Notes: generated by a model not told the origin, from the sequence alone. A stretch of DNA of 64,000 nt from Enterococcus raffinosus (GCF_001886185.1 NZ_JXLA01000008.1:61118-125117), one strand, 5' to 3'. Counted from the stretch's first letter, positions 52,671 through 62,149 are shown. Made by a program: numbers and translations.

Positions 52671-53073
52671 AAAATGAGTCAGATTCTCAACACGTAGATC
52701 ATTCTGCTAAATAGTCTGCATACTGCTCACCTAAAAGTAAAAAGAGAAATGGCATACACACATAGCTGACTGTGAAAAGCAGAACGGACATCCTTGTATA
52801 AATTATCTCAAAGGAGCAGCTGATGATGGAGGCTTATTTCGATAGGTCACGAAAATCCCCCTTCTATTCATAAAATACGATTTATCATCCCACAAAAAAT
52901 AAAATAGTGCCACTAAAAACCGTTTCTAGGAGAGAGTGTACCATAACTGATCGGGGAAAATGAGCATTATTGTGACAAAACAAGTCGGAATAGTTGCTCT
53001 TTCTATCATTTCTCCCACTTTTTGGCTATACTAGAATCACGAGAAACGATTAGACATCGAGGAGGTACTTTAT

Positions 53074-53661
53074 ATGAACGAATTATTTGCCGAAGAAGCA
53101 ACTGAAAAAATGGAAGAAAAAAATCCAATGCTGTTAAAACTATTGAATCAACGGACAATTTTGATTTACGGAGAGATTACTCAAGAATTGGCGAAGACAG
53201 TGACAGAACAACTACTGTATTTATCTGCCATCAATGATGAGCCGATTACAATGTTCATCAACAGCCAAGGTGGTCATGTAGAATCTGGAGATACGATTCA
53301 TGACGTGATCCGCTTTATCAAACCAAAAGTAAAAATGATCGGAACCGGCTGGGTTGCCAGTGCAGGGATCACCATTTATTTGGCGGCGGACAAGAAAAAC
53401 CGCTATAGCTTACCCAATACCCGTTACATGATTCATCAGCCTGCTGGTGGTGTTCAGGGGCAGTCGACTGAAATTCAAATCGAAGCTAAAGAAATTTTAC
53501 GTATGCGTAAACGTGTCAATAAACTGATCGCCAAAGCAACGGGTCAAACATTGGAACAGATCGAAAAGGATACTGATCGTAATTTCTGGCTTTCAGCCGA
53601 AGAAGCAAAAGACTACGGCATCGTCGGGAAAATCGTCGAATCCGATACAGCGATTAAATAA
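53074..53661 (+). CDS. Divergent ClpP-type serine protease subunit
   Basis: 195 residues with the Ser-His-Asp triad of ClpP: nucleophile in GTGWVASAGITIYLAA, His in RYMIHQPAGG, and Asp in KDTDRNFWLSAEEAKDYGIV. FINSQGGHVESGDTIHDVIRFIKP follows the family. The N-terminus (MNELFAEEATEKMEEKNPML) lacks the usual ClpP axial-loop sequence (IPTVIE..RGERAYD), and the active-site motif reads ASAG rather than ASMG, so this is a second, specialised paralogue rather than the housekeeping subunit. SD GAGGAGG. No CtsR box or CIRCE was found upstream. Confidence 0.85.
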   Translation: MNELFAEEATEKMEEKNPMLLKLLNQRTILIYGEITQELAKTVTEQLLYLSAINDEPITMFINSQGGHVESGDTIHDVIRFIKPKVKMIGTGWVASAGITIYLAADKKNRYSLPNTRYMIHQPAGGVQGQSTEIQIEAKEILRMRKRVNKLIAKATGQTLEQIEKDTDRNFWLSAEEAKDYGIVGKIVESDTAIK

Positions 53662-53666
53662 GATAA

Positions 53667-53698
53667 ATGGAGATGGACGTCTGTTCATCTCTTTTTTT
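53667..53698 (+). terminator. Intrinsic terminator after the ClpP-like gene
   Basis: GAGATG and CATCTC with a ten-base loop and seven T; the stem is short. Confidence 0.75.
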
Positions 53699-53816
53699 AA
53701 TTATTTAAGAAATAATCTGACTTTTTTGAAGAAAAATGGATAGACAAGGAAAAGTGAATCTGCTAAGGTTAGAAGAAAAATAAAATTTGATGTGAAAATT
53801 TTAAGGAGGGGAAAAT

Positions 53817-55376
53817 TTGGGTGCAAAATTAAAAGAGCTGTTGGGTTTACCTTCTTTGCGTGATGCTCAATTAATGAGTGGGTCAAATTGTTTAAATCAG
53901 ACAGTCACATCTTTGTCTTTCTTGGATATTTCGGATATGAATGACTGTGCGGATCTACTTGAAACCAATGAATACCATTCAGGAGAGTTGATGCTGACAT
54001 CTTTTTTTGACATCAAAGACGACATAGCAAAACAGTGTGAGACAATTTGTCGGTTACATAAAATGGGCGAGCTGGGAATTATTCTTTATTATGTAGGAAT
54101 CGTTGTTCCGAGGCTCTCGCCGGAAGTAATAAAAACAGCGGAGGAACTGGATTTTGTGATTATCCAGATGCCAAAAAATCAAAATCAGATTCGCTACAGT
54201 GAAGTCATCGTAGAAGTGATGGCTCGAATTTTAAAAGAGCGTCCAACAGAAAATATCGTAAATGAGGTTTTGGAGAAAATTTCCTTATTACCGGAGCATT
54301 TGCGTACAGTAGAGGTGACATTGAAGCTGCTTTCCGATCTTCTGCGGACCAATATTATTTTGACAAACCCTGACAATGAAGTCATTAATCAAATCAAATG
54401 GCCGCGGAATTCCTCTGTTGATTTAGAGCGGCTGCTGCGTCGTGTTGTGGTGGATGATGGTCAGCAGGTTCAGAAAAATGATTTCGCCATCTTTTATAAA
54501 GAGCTGTACCACAAAGAAAATGGGATGCTGCGCTTTTATCTTTTGAAGGAGCATGACCTCCTGACAGAAGCAGAATGTGCGCAATCAGTGGAGCTGCTGC
54601 AGGTGGCAATGAACCTCTGGGGCAAAAAGCACGGAGAAGTCAGTGAATATGCGTTAGTACAGGCCATTTTAAATGATGAAAGTGAGAAGATGTATCGCTT
54701 AGCCAATCATTTGAAGATTGACGTTAAGGGTATTGGTTTGATGTGGCTGTTGCAATTGAATGATCTTAGGGAAGAAAAAAAATTAAAAGAAGATATTCTG
54801 ACCTATGCGTCGAAATATTATAAGACCTGTGTGGCACAATTGATGGATGATCAATTAATTGTTTTATTGGGAAACTACTGCCACAATGATTCTGAGCTTG
54901 AGCTAGGAGAAGCTTATCTGCAAACCAGTCCCTATCAGGAAATGATCGATAGCATCGTCTTATGTCCGCGGCTGCGGAATACTACGGATGTACGAATGAC
55001 GTATCAATTGGTCAATAGGGTGGCTTTGCAGCTTCCACGGCTGTTTCACGGAAAGAAGAGTTTTTCTATCAGCGAAATTCGGCAAGTCGCCCACGCCAGC
55101 CAGCTGATTCAAGCTGGCGAGGCAGAAGTGGAAGAGACACTCAGTGTGCTGGCTCCGATCATGGATAATAAAGAACAGCTTATGACGTTGTGCAGCTTTT
55201 TATTGGATGCTGGGGCGGATTTTCAAGTTTGCAGTGAACAATTATTTATCCATAAAAATACAGTGAAATATCGAATCAAAAAAATCAGTGAGGCGCTAGG
55301 CTACAATGTCATGCGTTTTTCCGAAAGTTATGAATGCTACGTGGCCTGTTTGACCTATCGGTTAATCAGTCTATAG
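53817..55376 (+). CDS. PucR-family transcriptional regulator
   Basis: 519 residues, TTG start at 53817 behind AAGGAGGGG. N-terminal PucR sensing domain (LKELLGLPSLRDAQLMSGSNCLNQTVTSLSFLDISD, residues 6-41, through about 125), a middle GGDEF-like region, and a C-terminal helix-turn-helix (LLDAGADFQVCSEQLFIHKNTVKYRIKKISEALG, about 460-495). Activators of this family govern purine or amino-acid/amine use. The terminator separates it from the threonine aldolase gene, which is convergent, so its target is not evident. Confidence 0.85.
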   Translation: MGAKLKELLGLPSLRDAQLMSGSNCLNQTVTSLSFLDISDMNDCADLLETNEYHSGELMLTSFFDIKDDIAKQCETICRLHKMGELGIILYYVGIVVPRLSPEVIKTAEELDFVIIQMPKNQNQIRYSEVIVEVMARILKERPTENIVNEVLEKISLLPEHLRTVEVTLKLLSDLLRTNIILTNPDNEVINQIKWPRNSSVDLERLLRRVVVDDGQQVQKNDFAIFYKELYHKENGMLRFYLLKEHDLLTEAECAQSVELLQVAMNLWGKKHGEVSEYALVQAILNDESEKMYRLANHLKIDVKGIGLMWLLQLNDLREEKKLKEDILTYASKYYKTCVAQLMDDQLIVLLGNYCHNDSELELGEAYLQTSPYQEMIDSIVLCPRLRNTTDVRMTYQLVNRVALQLPRLFHGKKSFSISEIRQVAHASQLIQAGEAEVEETLSVLAPIMDNKEQLMTLCSFLLDAGADFQVCSEQLFIHKNTVKYRIKKISEALGYNVMRFSESYECYVACLTYRLISL

Positions 55377-55385
55377 CTGAATCAC

Positions 55386-55417
55386 AAAAAGGCGGATCGA
55401 GTTTGATCCGCCTTTTT
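55386..55417. terminator. Bidirectional terminator
   Basis: AAAAAGGCGGATC and GATCCGCCTTTTT, loop GAGTTT. Confidence 0.92.
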
Positions 55418-55418
55418 G

Positions 55419-56444
55419 TTATAGCAATGCTAATAACGCGTCAACGTCTTCTTCCTTCGTTGCCCAGCTTGTCGCAAAGCGAATGACGGTATGAGTGTCA
55501 TCGTATTGCTCCCAGAAACTAAAGGCAACCTCTTTTTTTAGTTCCTCCATTTGACTATTCTCTAAAATGACGAATTGTTGATTGGTGGGCGAGTCTAAAT
55601 AGAAGCGATACTTTTTATCATGCAGACCATTTTTTAACTTCATCGCCATAGCGATAGCATGTTCACTAATCTCAAAATATAACTGGTCTGTGAATAACGT
55701 ATCGAATTGAAGTCCCAAGAGACGTCCTTTCGCCAGAAGCGCTCCTTGCTGTTTCATGTGAGCGATAAAATATTCTGGCAAATTATTTTTTGTGAAGACG
55801 ATCGCCTCTCCTAAAAAGGCCCCTACCTTAGTACCGCCAATATAAAAGACATCGCAGTATTCCGCAATCAATGGCAGAGTCAAATCAGATTCAGGACTAG
55901 CCAGACCATAGCCCAAGCGCGCGCCGTCCATAAAAAGAGGAATCTTGTATTCACGACATACTTCAGAAATAGCTTTCAATTCCTCTTTGGAGTAAAGGGT
56001 GCCGTATTCTGTTGGATGAGATAAATAGACCATTCCTGGAAAAACCATGAACGCTCGATTGTCATCTGTCCAAAATTGCTCAAGATATGCCCGGATTTGC
56101 CGAGCGGAAATTTTACCATCTGTTTGAGGGAGACTTAAGACTTTATGTCCGGAGAACTCAATGGCACCAGTCTCATGGGTAGTGATATGACCTGTCTCAG
56201 GTGCGATGACCCCTTCGATCTTCTTTAATAAAGAAGCGATCACTAGTGCATTGGTCATCGTACCGCCAGCGATGAAGAAAACATCTGCTTCAGGACAAAG
56301 GCAGGCTTGGCGAATTTTTTCGACTGCCGAAGCAGAGTACTTGTCACGACCATAGCCGCTTAGCTTCTCCTCATTTGTTTCAAGCATGCGTTGAAGAACC
56401 TTTTCATGCGCGCCTTCTAAATAGTCACTTTCAAAATTTAACAT
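55419..56444 (-). CDS. ltaE: Low-specificity threonine aldolase / aromatic beta-eliminating lyase family
   Basis: 341 residues from ATG 56444 (AAAGGGG six bases upstream). PLP fold I: N-terminal FESDYLEGAHEKVLQRMLETNEEKLSGYGRDKYSASA, THETGAIEFSGHKV, LFMDGARLGYGL with the cofactor Asp, and the Schiff-base lysine in FYIGGTKVGAFLGEAI. Threonine or allo-threonine is split into glycine and acetaldehyde; beta-elimination on another substrate is possible. Confidence 0.82.
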   Translation of the reverse strand: MLNFESDYLEGAHEKVLQRMLETNEEKLSGYGRDKYSASAVEKIRQACLCPEADVFFIAGGTMTNALVIASLLKKIEGVIAPETGHITTHETGAIEFSGHKVLSLPQTDGKISARQIRAYLEQFWTDDNRAFMVFPGMVYLSHPTEYGTLYSKEELKAISEVCREYKIPLFMDGARLGYGLASPESDLTLPLIAEYCDVFYIGGTKVGAFLGEAIVFTKNNLPEYFIAHMKQQGALLAKGRLLGLQFDTLFTDQLYFEISEHAIAMAMKLKNGLHDKKYRFYLDSPTNQQFVILENSQMEELKKEVAFSFWEQYDDTHTVIRFATSWATKEEDVDALLALL

Positions 56445-56512
56445 AGGCAACCCCTTTCCATTCGTTTGCTGTCTATTCATTGTAGCAGAATTGATGGAAA
56501 CAAGAACAGCCT

Positions 56513-56549
56513 AAAAAAGACTGTGAACGAAGATTCGTCCACAGTCTCA
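56513..56549 (-). terminator. Intrinsic terminator after the MBL hydrolase gene
   Basis: Minus strand: AGACTGTGGACGAA and TTCGTTCACAGTCT, followed by five or six U. Confidence 0.85.
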
Positions 56550-56552
56550 CAA

Positions 56553-57236
56553 TTAAATCTCGATCGTTTCTCCAACGCGCATAACTTTTCCGACATTTTT
56601 CGGCAACAGCTGTACAAAGGCTTCCGGGTCCTGTTTGATGACTGGGAAGGTATTGTAATGAATCGGTACGACTTGTTTTGCCCGTAAGCGTTTCGCAGCA
56701 CTAGCGGCTTCGTGAGGTCCCATCGTAAAATTATCTCCGATTGGCAGAAAGGCGATGTCGATGTCAAAGGCTTCACCAAATAAAGCCATGTCTCCAAAGT
56801 TTGAGGTATCGCCTGCATGATAGATGGTCTTTCCTTCTGCTTGCAAAATAAAACCGGCGGGCTCTCCCATATATAGTGTTTGTCCGTCCACCTCATAGCC
56901 TGAGCTATGTTGAGCGTGGACCATTTTTACTCGTCCAAAGGGAAAATCATATTTCCCGCCGATATTCATGCCGTGAGTCTTTTTCACTCCATTTTTTTCA
57001 GCGAAGTTGCAGATTTCTACGATACTGATAATCGTCGCGTCATTACGTTTAGCGATCGGGATCATATCACCGATATGATCGCTGTGTCCGTGAGTCACTA
57101 AAATCCAATCAGTCTCAACATCCTCAGCAGTTAAATCAGTCAAAGAATTTCCTGTTATAAATGGATCGAACAATAGCTTTTGACCGTCTTTCATAACAAT
57201 TGATAGCACTGAGTGACCATGATAAGTAAGTTTCAT
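56553..57236 (-). CDS. Metallo-beta-lactamase-fold metal-dependent hydrolase (UPF0173, YtkL-like)
   Basis: 227 residues from ATG 57236 (GAGGAG upstream). Metal ligands: THGHSDHIGD (HxHxDH), HAQHSSGYEV, YHAGDTSNFGDM and VPIHYNTFP. The opening MKLTYHGHSVL is the UPF0173 signature. Substrate unknown. Its upstream promoter is separate from threonine aldolase's. Confidence 0.85.
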   Translation of the reverse strand: MKLTYHGHSVLSIVMKDGQKLLFDPFITGNSLTDLTAEDVETDWILVTHGHSDHIGDMIPIAKRNDATIISIVEICNFAEKNGVKKTHGMNIGGKYDFPFGRVKMVHAQHSSGYEVDGQTLYMGEPAGFILQAEGKTIYHAGDTSNFGDMALFGEAFDIDIAFLPIGDNFTMGPHEAASAAKRLRAKQVVPIHYNTFPVIKQDPEAFVQLLPKNVGKVMRVGETIEI

Positions 57237-57394
57237 AGTATCTCCTCTTTTCAATAAACGATATTTTTTGTTGGAACCTTATTTACTATTGCATATCTTC
57301 ATTATAACGAAGACCTACGAGAATAAGTAAGCTTTTGCTTTGCAATCAAATCGTTTAAACTGGAAGAAAAGAAGAATCCTATGGAGGGAAGAAC

Positions 57395-58045
57395 ATGCAG
57401 CTTACAATTGATCCAAAAGTAAAAGAAGCAGGTGTCTCATTGGCGTATAGTGTGATTGAGTTTAAGAATGAAGCCCACAATGAAGGGATCTGGCAGGAAA
57501 TACTGAATCCGTTGATTCAAAAGATCGAAGAAGAAGACACCCTAGACAGTATTAAAGAAAACCCTCAAATTCTTGCGACAAAAAAAGTGTACCGTGTCTT
57601 GGGAAAAGATCCCGCGCGTTTTCGCCCCTCTTCTGACAGCTTATGGCGGCGAATTGTTCAGCAAAAGGGCTTGTATCAGATCAATGCTCTTGTTGATTTG
57701 AATAACTATTTTTCATTAAAATGGAAGCTACCCTTTGGTGCCTACGATCTTGAAAAAGTAACAGATTCGATCCACTTGACGGTGGGAGCCCCCGATGCTC
57801 GCTATGCTGGAATCGGCAATAAATCCGTCAATATCGAAAATCTTTTAGTATTAGAAGATGGGGATGGGCCGTTCGGTAGTCCAACATCTGATTCAACACG
57901 AGGAATGATCACCGAAGAAACAACGCAGGCGTTATTAGTGGGTTATCAATTCAAAGAGGATACCGCTGTTAATCAAGCTGAGCTAAAGAGTGTCTTAGAA
58001 ACCTATTTAACGGACTGCCGTATTCTTGAACAGGGAGTCATATAA
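57395..58045 (+). CDS. B3/B4 tRNA-editing-like domain protein
   Basis: 216 residues. A stand-alone B3/B4 domain like the editing module of phenylalanyl-tRNA synthetase beta: KKVYRVLGKDPARFRPSSDSLWRRIVQQKGLYQINALVDLNNYFSLKWKLPFGAYDL and later GPFGSPTSDSTRGMI. It probably hydrolyses or binds a mischarged tRNA or amino-acid adduct. Convergent with a YbaK-like gene of related purpose. SD GGAGGGAAG. Confidence 0.82.
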   Translation: MQLTIDPKVKEAGVSLAYSVIEFKNEAHNEGIWQEILNPLIQKIEEEDTLDSIKENPQILATKKVYRVLGKDPARFRPSSDSLWRRIVQQKGLYQINALVDLNNYFSLKWKLPFGAYDLEKVTDSIHLTVGAPDARYAGIGNKSVNIENLLVLEDGDGPFGSPTSDSTRGMITEETTQALLVGYQFKEDTAVNQAELKSVLETYLTDCRILEQGVI

Positions 58046-58047
58046 AA

Positions 58048-58074
58048 AACGAGACAGACAGCCTGTCTCGTTTT
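58048..58074. terminator. Bidirectional terminator
   Basis: AACGAGACAG and CTGTCTCGTT, loop ACAGC or shorter, A and T tracts on both sides. Confidence 0.9.
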
Positions 58075-58549
58075 ATTCCCAGTTTTTACAAACATCTACC
58101 CACTGTTTAAAATGCGTGTATTTTTCTAATTCTGGTATAGTCAATTCGATGGCGTTGTTGGAATCCCCACAGGCAGGATATACGCTTTCGAAGCGTTTTA
58201 GCGATTCATCTAAATAAACCTCGATCCCGGGGTTGATTCCAAAGGGACAGACTCCGCCAACTGGATGTCCGATAATTGCCTCTACTTCATCGGCTTTCAG
58301 CATTAACGCTCGTTCACCAAAGGCGGCTTTGTATTTGGCGTTGTCAATCTTTGCGTCACCGGCAGCGACGATCAAGAGACTTTTGTCGGCTTTTTTCAAT
58401 TTAAAGGACAGGGTTTTAGCGATACGCTCTGGCGCGCAATTTAGTGCTTGTGCAGCCAATTCAACAGTGGCGCTAGATACGGGAAATTCTTGAATACGCT
58501 CAGCGATTCCATAGTGTGAAAAATATTCTTTTACGGCTTCTACAGACAT
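58073..58549 (-). CDS. YbaK/EbsC-family aminoacyl-tRNA deacylase-like protein
   Basis: 158 residues. SVEAVKEYFSHYGIAERIQEFPVSSATVELAAQALNCAPERIAKTLSF fits the YbaK/ProX opening; the motif GHPVGGVCPFGI contains the catalytic-site glycines; a KTL lysine is conserved. Family members remove Cys, Ser or Ala from wrongly charged tRNA. SD AAGGAGG. Convergent with the B3/B4 protein gene. Confidence 0.85.
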   Translation of the reverse strand: MSVEAVKEYFSHYGIAERIQEFPVSSATVELAAQALNCAPERIAKTLSFKLKKADKSLLIVAAGDAKIDNAKYKAAFGERALMLKADEVEAIIGHPVGGVCPFGINPGIEVYLDESLKRFESVYPACGDSNNAIELTIPELEKYTHFKQWVDVCKNWE

Positions 58550-58768
58550 TTAGTTTCCTCCTTAAGACTACGAACCAAACAAGGATTTCATAATGAAAGG
58601 TGTTTGATGTTCTTGTGATCGATCTGTTCTCTAAGAAGCCAATTTTCCAGACAGGCTGCTTAGAGAGCAGTCTTGTTTGATTAATTATTAATGATACACG
58701 CTTTGTGGAACGCAGTAAATGATCGTTTGTTAGAATAGAGATAGAGATTTCGGCGGGAGGATGAATGG

Positions 58769-59725
58769 ATGAAGGAAGATAAGAAAAAGCTACTAGCAAA
58801 AATTGCTTATATGTATTATGAACAAGAGCTGACACAAGCACAAATTGCAAAAGAATTAGCGATCTATCGAACAACGGTCAGTCGAATGCTCAGTCAGGCT
58901 AAGAAGGAAGGGATCGTGGAGATCAAGATCAACCATTTTGATGCAAGCTTGTTTGAACTGGAGGAGAAATTCAAGCAGACCTTTGGATTGACAGCTGTCG
59001 AGCTTATTCCAACTGAAAATGATGCCAATGAAGAGACAAAAGAAGAACAGCTGGCTGAGGCTGCTAGCGCATGGATCCGCCGGCAATTAACAGACGAGAT
59101 GGTTATCGGGTTGTCTTGGGGAGCGAGTGTCGGCAGAGCGATAAATAAAATTGACGCCAAGCAGCTATCGAACGTTTCTGTCGTTCCTGTTGTCGGTGGG
59201 CCGAGCCATATCAATTCACGGTACCATGTCAATACGCTGGTTTATGAGTTGGCTCGAAAACTGAATGGAACCAGCTTGTTCGTCAATGCTACTGTGATCC
59301 AAGAAACCAAGGAGCTGGCGGAGGGAATCTTTCATTCGAAGTATTTCCACGATTTGAAGGAGTATTGGAAACGGTTGGATTTTGTTATTGTTGGAATTGG
59401 TGGTCCTTTGAGCTATCATAAGAGTCAATGGCGAGACTTATTGTCAGCGGCAGACTATGAAGAATTAAAGTTGCGGGAAGCAGTAGGAGATTGCTGCTGT
59501 CGTTTCTATGATGCCTACGGCAAGCGATTGAATGGTGCATTGAATCAGCGGACAATCGGTCTGACTTTAGAGGAGTTAGCCAACGTTCCTCAATCTGTAG
59601 GAATTGCGCGAGGGATTTCGAAGGCTCGTTCGATTGCCCCTTTGCTGGAAAAAGGCTATCTTAAAACCTTGATCACGGATCAGGAGACAGCACAGGAAAT
59701 TTTACGTGTGCATCAACGAAAGTAG
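58769..59725 (+). CDS. SorC/DeoR-type sugar-binding transcriptional regulator
   Basis: 318 residues. N-terminal helix-turn-helix (YYEQELTQAQIAKELAIYRTTVSRMLSQAKKEGIV, about 12-46), then the sugar-phosphate-binding domain with VIGLSWGASVGRAI, VPVVGGPSHI and VIVGIGGPLS. Ligands in this family are sugar phosphates. The downstream FSA-type aldolase, 157 bases away behind a terminator hairpin, is a likely target. Confidence 0.87.
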   Translation: MKEDKKKLLAKIAYMYYEQELTQAQIAKELAIYRTTVSRMLSQAKKEGIVEIKINHFDASLFELEEKFKQTFGLTAVELIPTENDANEETKEEQLAEAASAWIRRQLTDEMVIGLSWGASVGRAINKIDAKQLSNVSVVPVVGGPSHINSRYHVNTLVYELARKLNGTSLFVNATVIQETKELAEGIFHSKYFHDLKEYWKRLDFVIVGIGGPLSYHKSQWRDLLSAADYEELKLREAVGDCCCRFYDAYGKRLNGALNQRTIGLTLEELANVPQSVGIARGISKARSIAPLLEKGYLKTLITDQETAQEILRVHQRK

Positions 59726-59773
59726 CTCTTTTTTCAGACGTGCACATTTGTGCAATTGCTAAAAATTTTCCTT

Positions 59774-59810
59774 AGCGAAAGGCTTGATGAAAAGCTTTTC
59801 GCTTTTTTTG
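59774..59810 (+). terminator. Intrinsic terminator after the SorC gene
   Basis: AGCGAAAGGCTT and AAGCTTTTCGCT with seven T. Confidence 0.88.
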
Positions 59811-59882
59811 TTGGATGAGGGCAGAAAAAGGTTCTTGAAGATGCTATGCTTGATTTATAAAATAAGCAAGGGAGTTTTAATC

Positions 59883-60563
59883 ATGGAATTTATGCTAGAC
59901 ACAGCTAATATTGCTGATATTAAAAAATTTGCTGATATGTTGCCCATCGCAGGCGTCACTTCAAATCCGTCAATCGTAAAGAAGGAAGGAAAAATTGATT
60001 TCTTCCAACATATGAAAGATATTCGTGGGATTATTGGAGACCATCGTTCGTTGCACGTACAAGTCGTTGCAACAGACTATGAGGGCATCATCAAAGACGC
60101 TGAAACAATCTTAGCGAATATCGATCAAAAAGTATTTATCAAAATCCCTGTGAATGAACCAGGATTAAAAGCCATTAAAGAATTGAAACGTCGCGGGATT
60201 AACGTTACCGCTACGGCTATCTATACAAAATTTCAGGCTTATTTAGCCATTGCAGCAGGTGCTGATTATATTGCGCCGTATTTTAACCGAATGGAAAATC
60301 TGAATATCGATCCTCGGGCAGCCATTTTTGAAATGGCAGAGGAGATTGCTCGTACAAATAGCGAGACAAAAATTTTGGCAGCCAGCTTTAAAAACGTTGG
60401 ACAAGTCAATGCCGCTTTAGAAAATGGCAGTCAAGCAGCCACAATGGGTGTAGATATCATTCAACAAGCTTTGGCTATGCCATCCATCGCACAAGCTGTA
60501 ACAGATTTTACTGGGGATTGGGAAGCTATCTTCGGTGAAGGAACAACAATCGCTGATTTATAA
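59883..60563 (+). CDS. fsa: Fructose-6-phosphate aldolase / short transaldolase (FSA type)
   Basis: 226 residues from ATG 59883 (AAGGGAG upstream); longer in-frame starts run back through the preceding terminator. MEFMLDTANIADIKKFADMLPIAGVTSNPSIV is the FSA signature; the Schiff-base Lys lies in KVFIKIPVNEPG; ATAIYTKFQAYLAIAAGADYIAPYFNRM has the Tyr that separates FSA from transaldolase. Cleaves fructose-6-P to dihydroxyacetone and glyceraldehyde-3-P, or acts as a small transaldolase. Confidence 0.88.
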   Translation: MEFMLDTANIADIKKFADMLPIAGVTSNPSIVKKEGKIDFFQHMKDIRGIIGDHRSLHVQVVATDYEGIIKDAETILANIDQKVFIKIPVNEPGLKAIKELKRRGINVTATAIYTKFQAYLAIAAGADYIAPYFNRMENLNIDPRAAIFEMAEEIARTNSETKILAASFKNVGQVNAALENGSQAATMGVDIIQQALAMPSIAQAVTDFTGDWEAIFGEGTTIADL

Positions 60564-60583
60564 AAGAAGATAAATCAACATTG

Positions 60584-60614
60584 AGGCTGCAGACAGGGTT
60601 CTGCAGTCTTTTTG
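60584..60614 (+). terminator. Intrinsic terminator after the FSA gene
   Basis: AGGCTGCAG and CTGCAGTCT, eight-base loop, five T. Confidence 0.82.
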
Positions 60615-60741
60615 TCGCATATCAGGAAGAGCTAGATACAGCAAGAGCATTCGACACACGTTTTTATTCAGATTTATGTAATAATTCATTTAAATCATTC
60701 CTACCATTAGTGAGTATGATGTTAAAAATGAGGTGAAGGAA

Positions 60742-61104
60742 ATGCAGGGACGTCAAAAAGAATGGGCTCGATGGAAATATTTCGTTATGGCGCGTTCCCA
60801 AAAAGAATATCTGGCGCTGCGGCAGCTTTTTTCTGGGAATCAATGGTCAGAAGAAAAAAACAAACAGTTTTATCAACACCTAAATACCGTACAAAATCTG
60901 CCGATTAATTTAAAGGCCCAGCGAAATGCTTACGAGCATGTCTGGGGCTATTTCAAAAGGGTAGCATCCCCAGAAGAAAGACAGCGTTTTTTTACTTTTT
61001 TGGATCAAATGACTGAAACGGATGATCAGGCGTTGCTTTATTTAAAAAAATTGGCAGAAAAATACCAAATTGATTATCTGCTAGCGTCTCACTTTTTTGA
61101 TTAA
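60742..61104 (+). CDS. DUF1722 (YbgA-like) protein
   Basis: 120 residues from ATG 60742 (AGGTG six bases upstream). WARWKYFVMARSQKEYLALRQLF and KAQRNAYEHVWGYFKRVASPEE match the stand-alone YbgA/DUF1722 domain, often linked to DNA photolyase or DUF523 genes. No such partner is adjacent here. Helical, cytoplasmic. Confidence 0.75.
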   Translation: MQGRQKEWARWKYFVMARSQKEYLALRQLFSGNQWSEEKNKQFYQHLNTVQNLPINLKAQRNAYEHVWGYFKRVASPEERQRFFTFLDQMTETDDQALLYLKKLAEKYQIDYLLASHFFD

Positions 61105-61167
61105 AGCAAATCATTTCCGAATTTTCGTTCAAGCTTCTATAATGGTTCGATATGGAGGGATGCACGA

Positions 61168-62106
61168 ATGGAAACACGCGCAGTTGTAATAGAAGAATAC
61201 GGTCATGCGGACCAATTGAAAGAAAGTCAAATCACTTTGCCTGAATTAGGCGAACATCAAGTACTAGTTAAAGTTAAGGCGACATCCGTCAATCCGATTG
61301 ATTGGAAATTACGTGAAGGCTATCTGGCTCAAATGATGCCTTGGGATTTTCCGATTACTTTAGGTTGGGATGTTGCGGGTGAAATCGTTGAAGTTGGTTC
61401 AGAGGTTAAGGATTGGCACATAGGACAAGAAGTTTTTGCTCGCCCAGAAACAACTCGTTTTGGTACATATGCGGATTACACAATTGTAGATGATCATTTA
61501 TTAGCGAAGAAGCCTGATTCAATCTCTTTTGAAGAAGCAGCGGCGGTGCCGTTGGCTGGATTAACTGCTTATCAAGCATTATTTACACATGGAAAATTAA
61601 AAGCGGGTGAAAAGGTTCTGATTCACGCTGGAGCCGGCGGTGTAGGAATCTATGCAATTCAATTAGCCAAAAATGCTGGAGCAACGGTTATTACCACAGC
61701 AAGTAAGAAAAACCATGAATTACTTAAGGAGCTAGGCGCCGATCAAGTGATTGATTACCATACGACTGATTTTTCAGAAGTCTTGGAAGACATCGACTTG
61801 GTTTTTGATACAATGGGCGGAGATGTTCAAAAAGACAGCTTTAAGGTGTTGAATTCGGATGGTCGTTTAATTTCGATCGTTGGTGCACCGGATGAAGAAT
61901 TAGCTAAAAATGTTGCTGTGGCTGAAAGTATCTGGCTTCAACCGGATGGTAAGCAATTGCAAGAAATTGCGGATTTGATGACAGAGGGCAAAGTGAAGAG
62001 TATCGTTGGCCATACGTATCCTCTTACAGCCGAAGGAGTGACGGAAGCACATGAATTAAGTGCGACTCATCATGCCAAAGGAAAAATTGTTTTAGTAAAT
62101 GAGTAA
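61168..62106 (+). CDS. MDR-family NADP-dependent oxidoreductase (quinone-oxidoreductase type)
   Basis: 312 residues. Zinc-free MDR: VKATSVNPIDWKLREGYL, TLGWDVAGEIVEVG, the nucleotide motif LIHAGAGGVGIYAIQLAKNAGA. Likely reduces an enone, quinone or similar electrophile. SD GGAGGG. Promoter TTCAAG ... TATAAT (about 61120-61142) partly visible. Followed by its own terminator. Confidence 0.87.
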   Translation: METRAVVIEEYGHADQLKESQITLPELGEHQVLVKVKATSVNPIDWKLREGYLAQMMPWDFPITLGWDVAGEIVEVGSEVKDWHIGQEVFARPETTRFGTYADYTIVDDHLLAKKPDSISFEEAAAVPLAGLTAYQALFTHGKLKAGEKVLIHAGAGGVGIYAIQLAKNAGATVITTASKKNHELLKELGADQVIDYHTTDFSEVLEDIDLVFDTMGGDVQKDSFKVLNSDGRLISIVGAPDEELAKNVAVAESIWLQPDGKQLQEIADLMTEGKVKSIVGHTYPLTAEGVTEAHELSATHHAKGKIVLVNE

Positions 62107-62110
62107 TCAT

Positions 62111-62149
62111 AAGGGTGTTGTGACAATTTTTGTCACAACGCCTTTTTCT
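62111..62149 (+). terminator. Intrinsic terminator after the MDR gene
   Basis: AAGGGTGTTGTGACA and TGTCACAACGCCTTTTT, loop ATTTT. Confidence 0.92.

Noticed and set aside
59784..59882. Longer FSA protein starting at 59784
   Set aside because: That start lies inside the terminator hairpin of the preceding gene and precedes the conserved MEFMLDTAN start.
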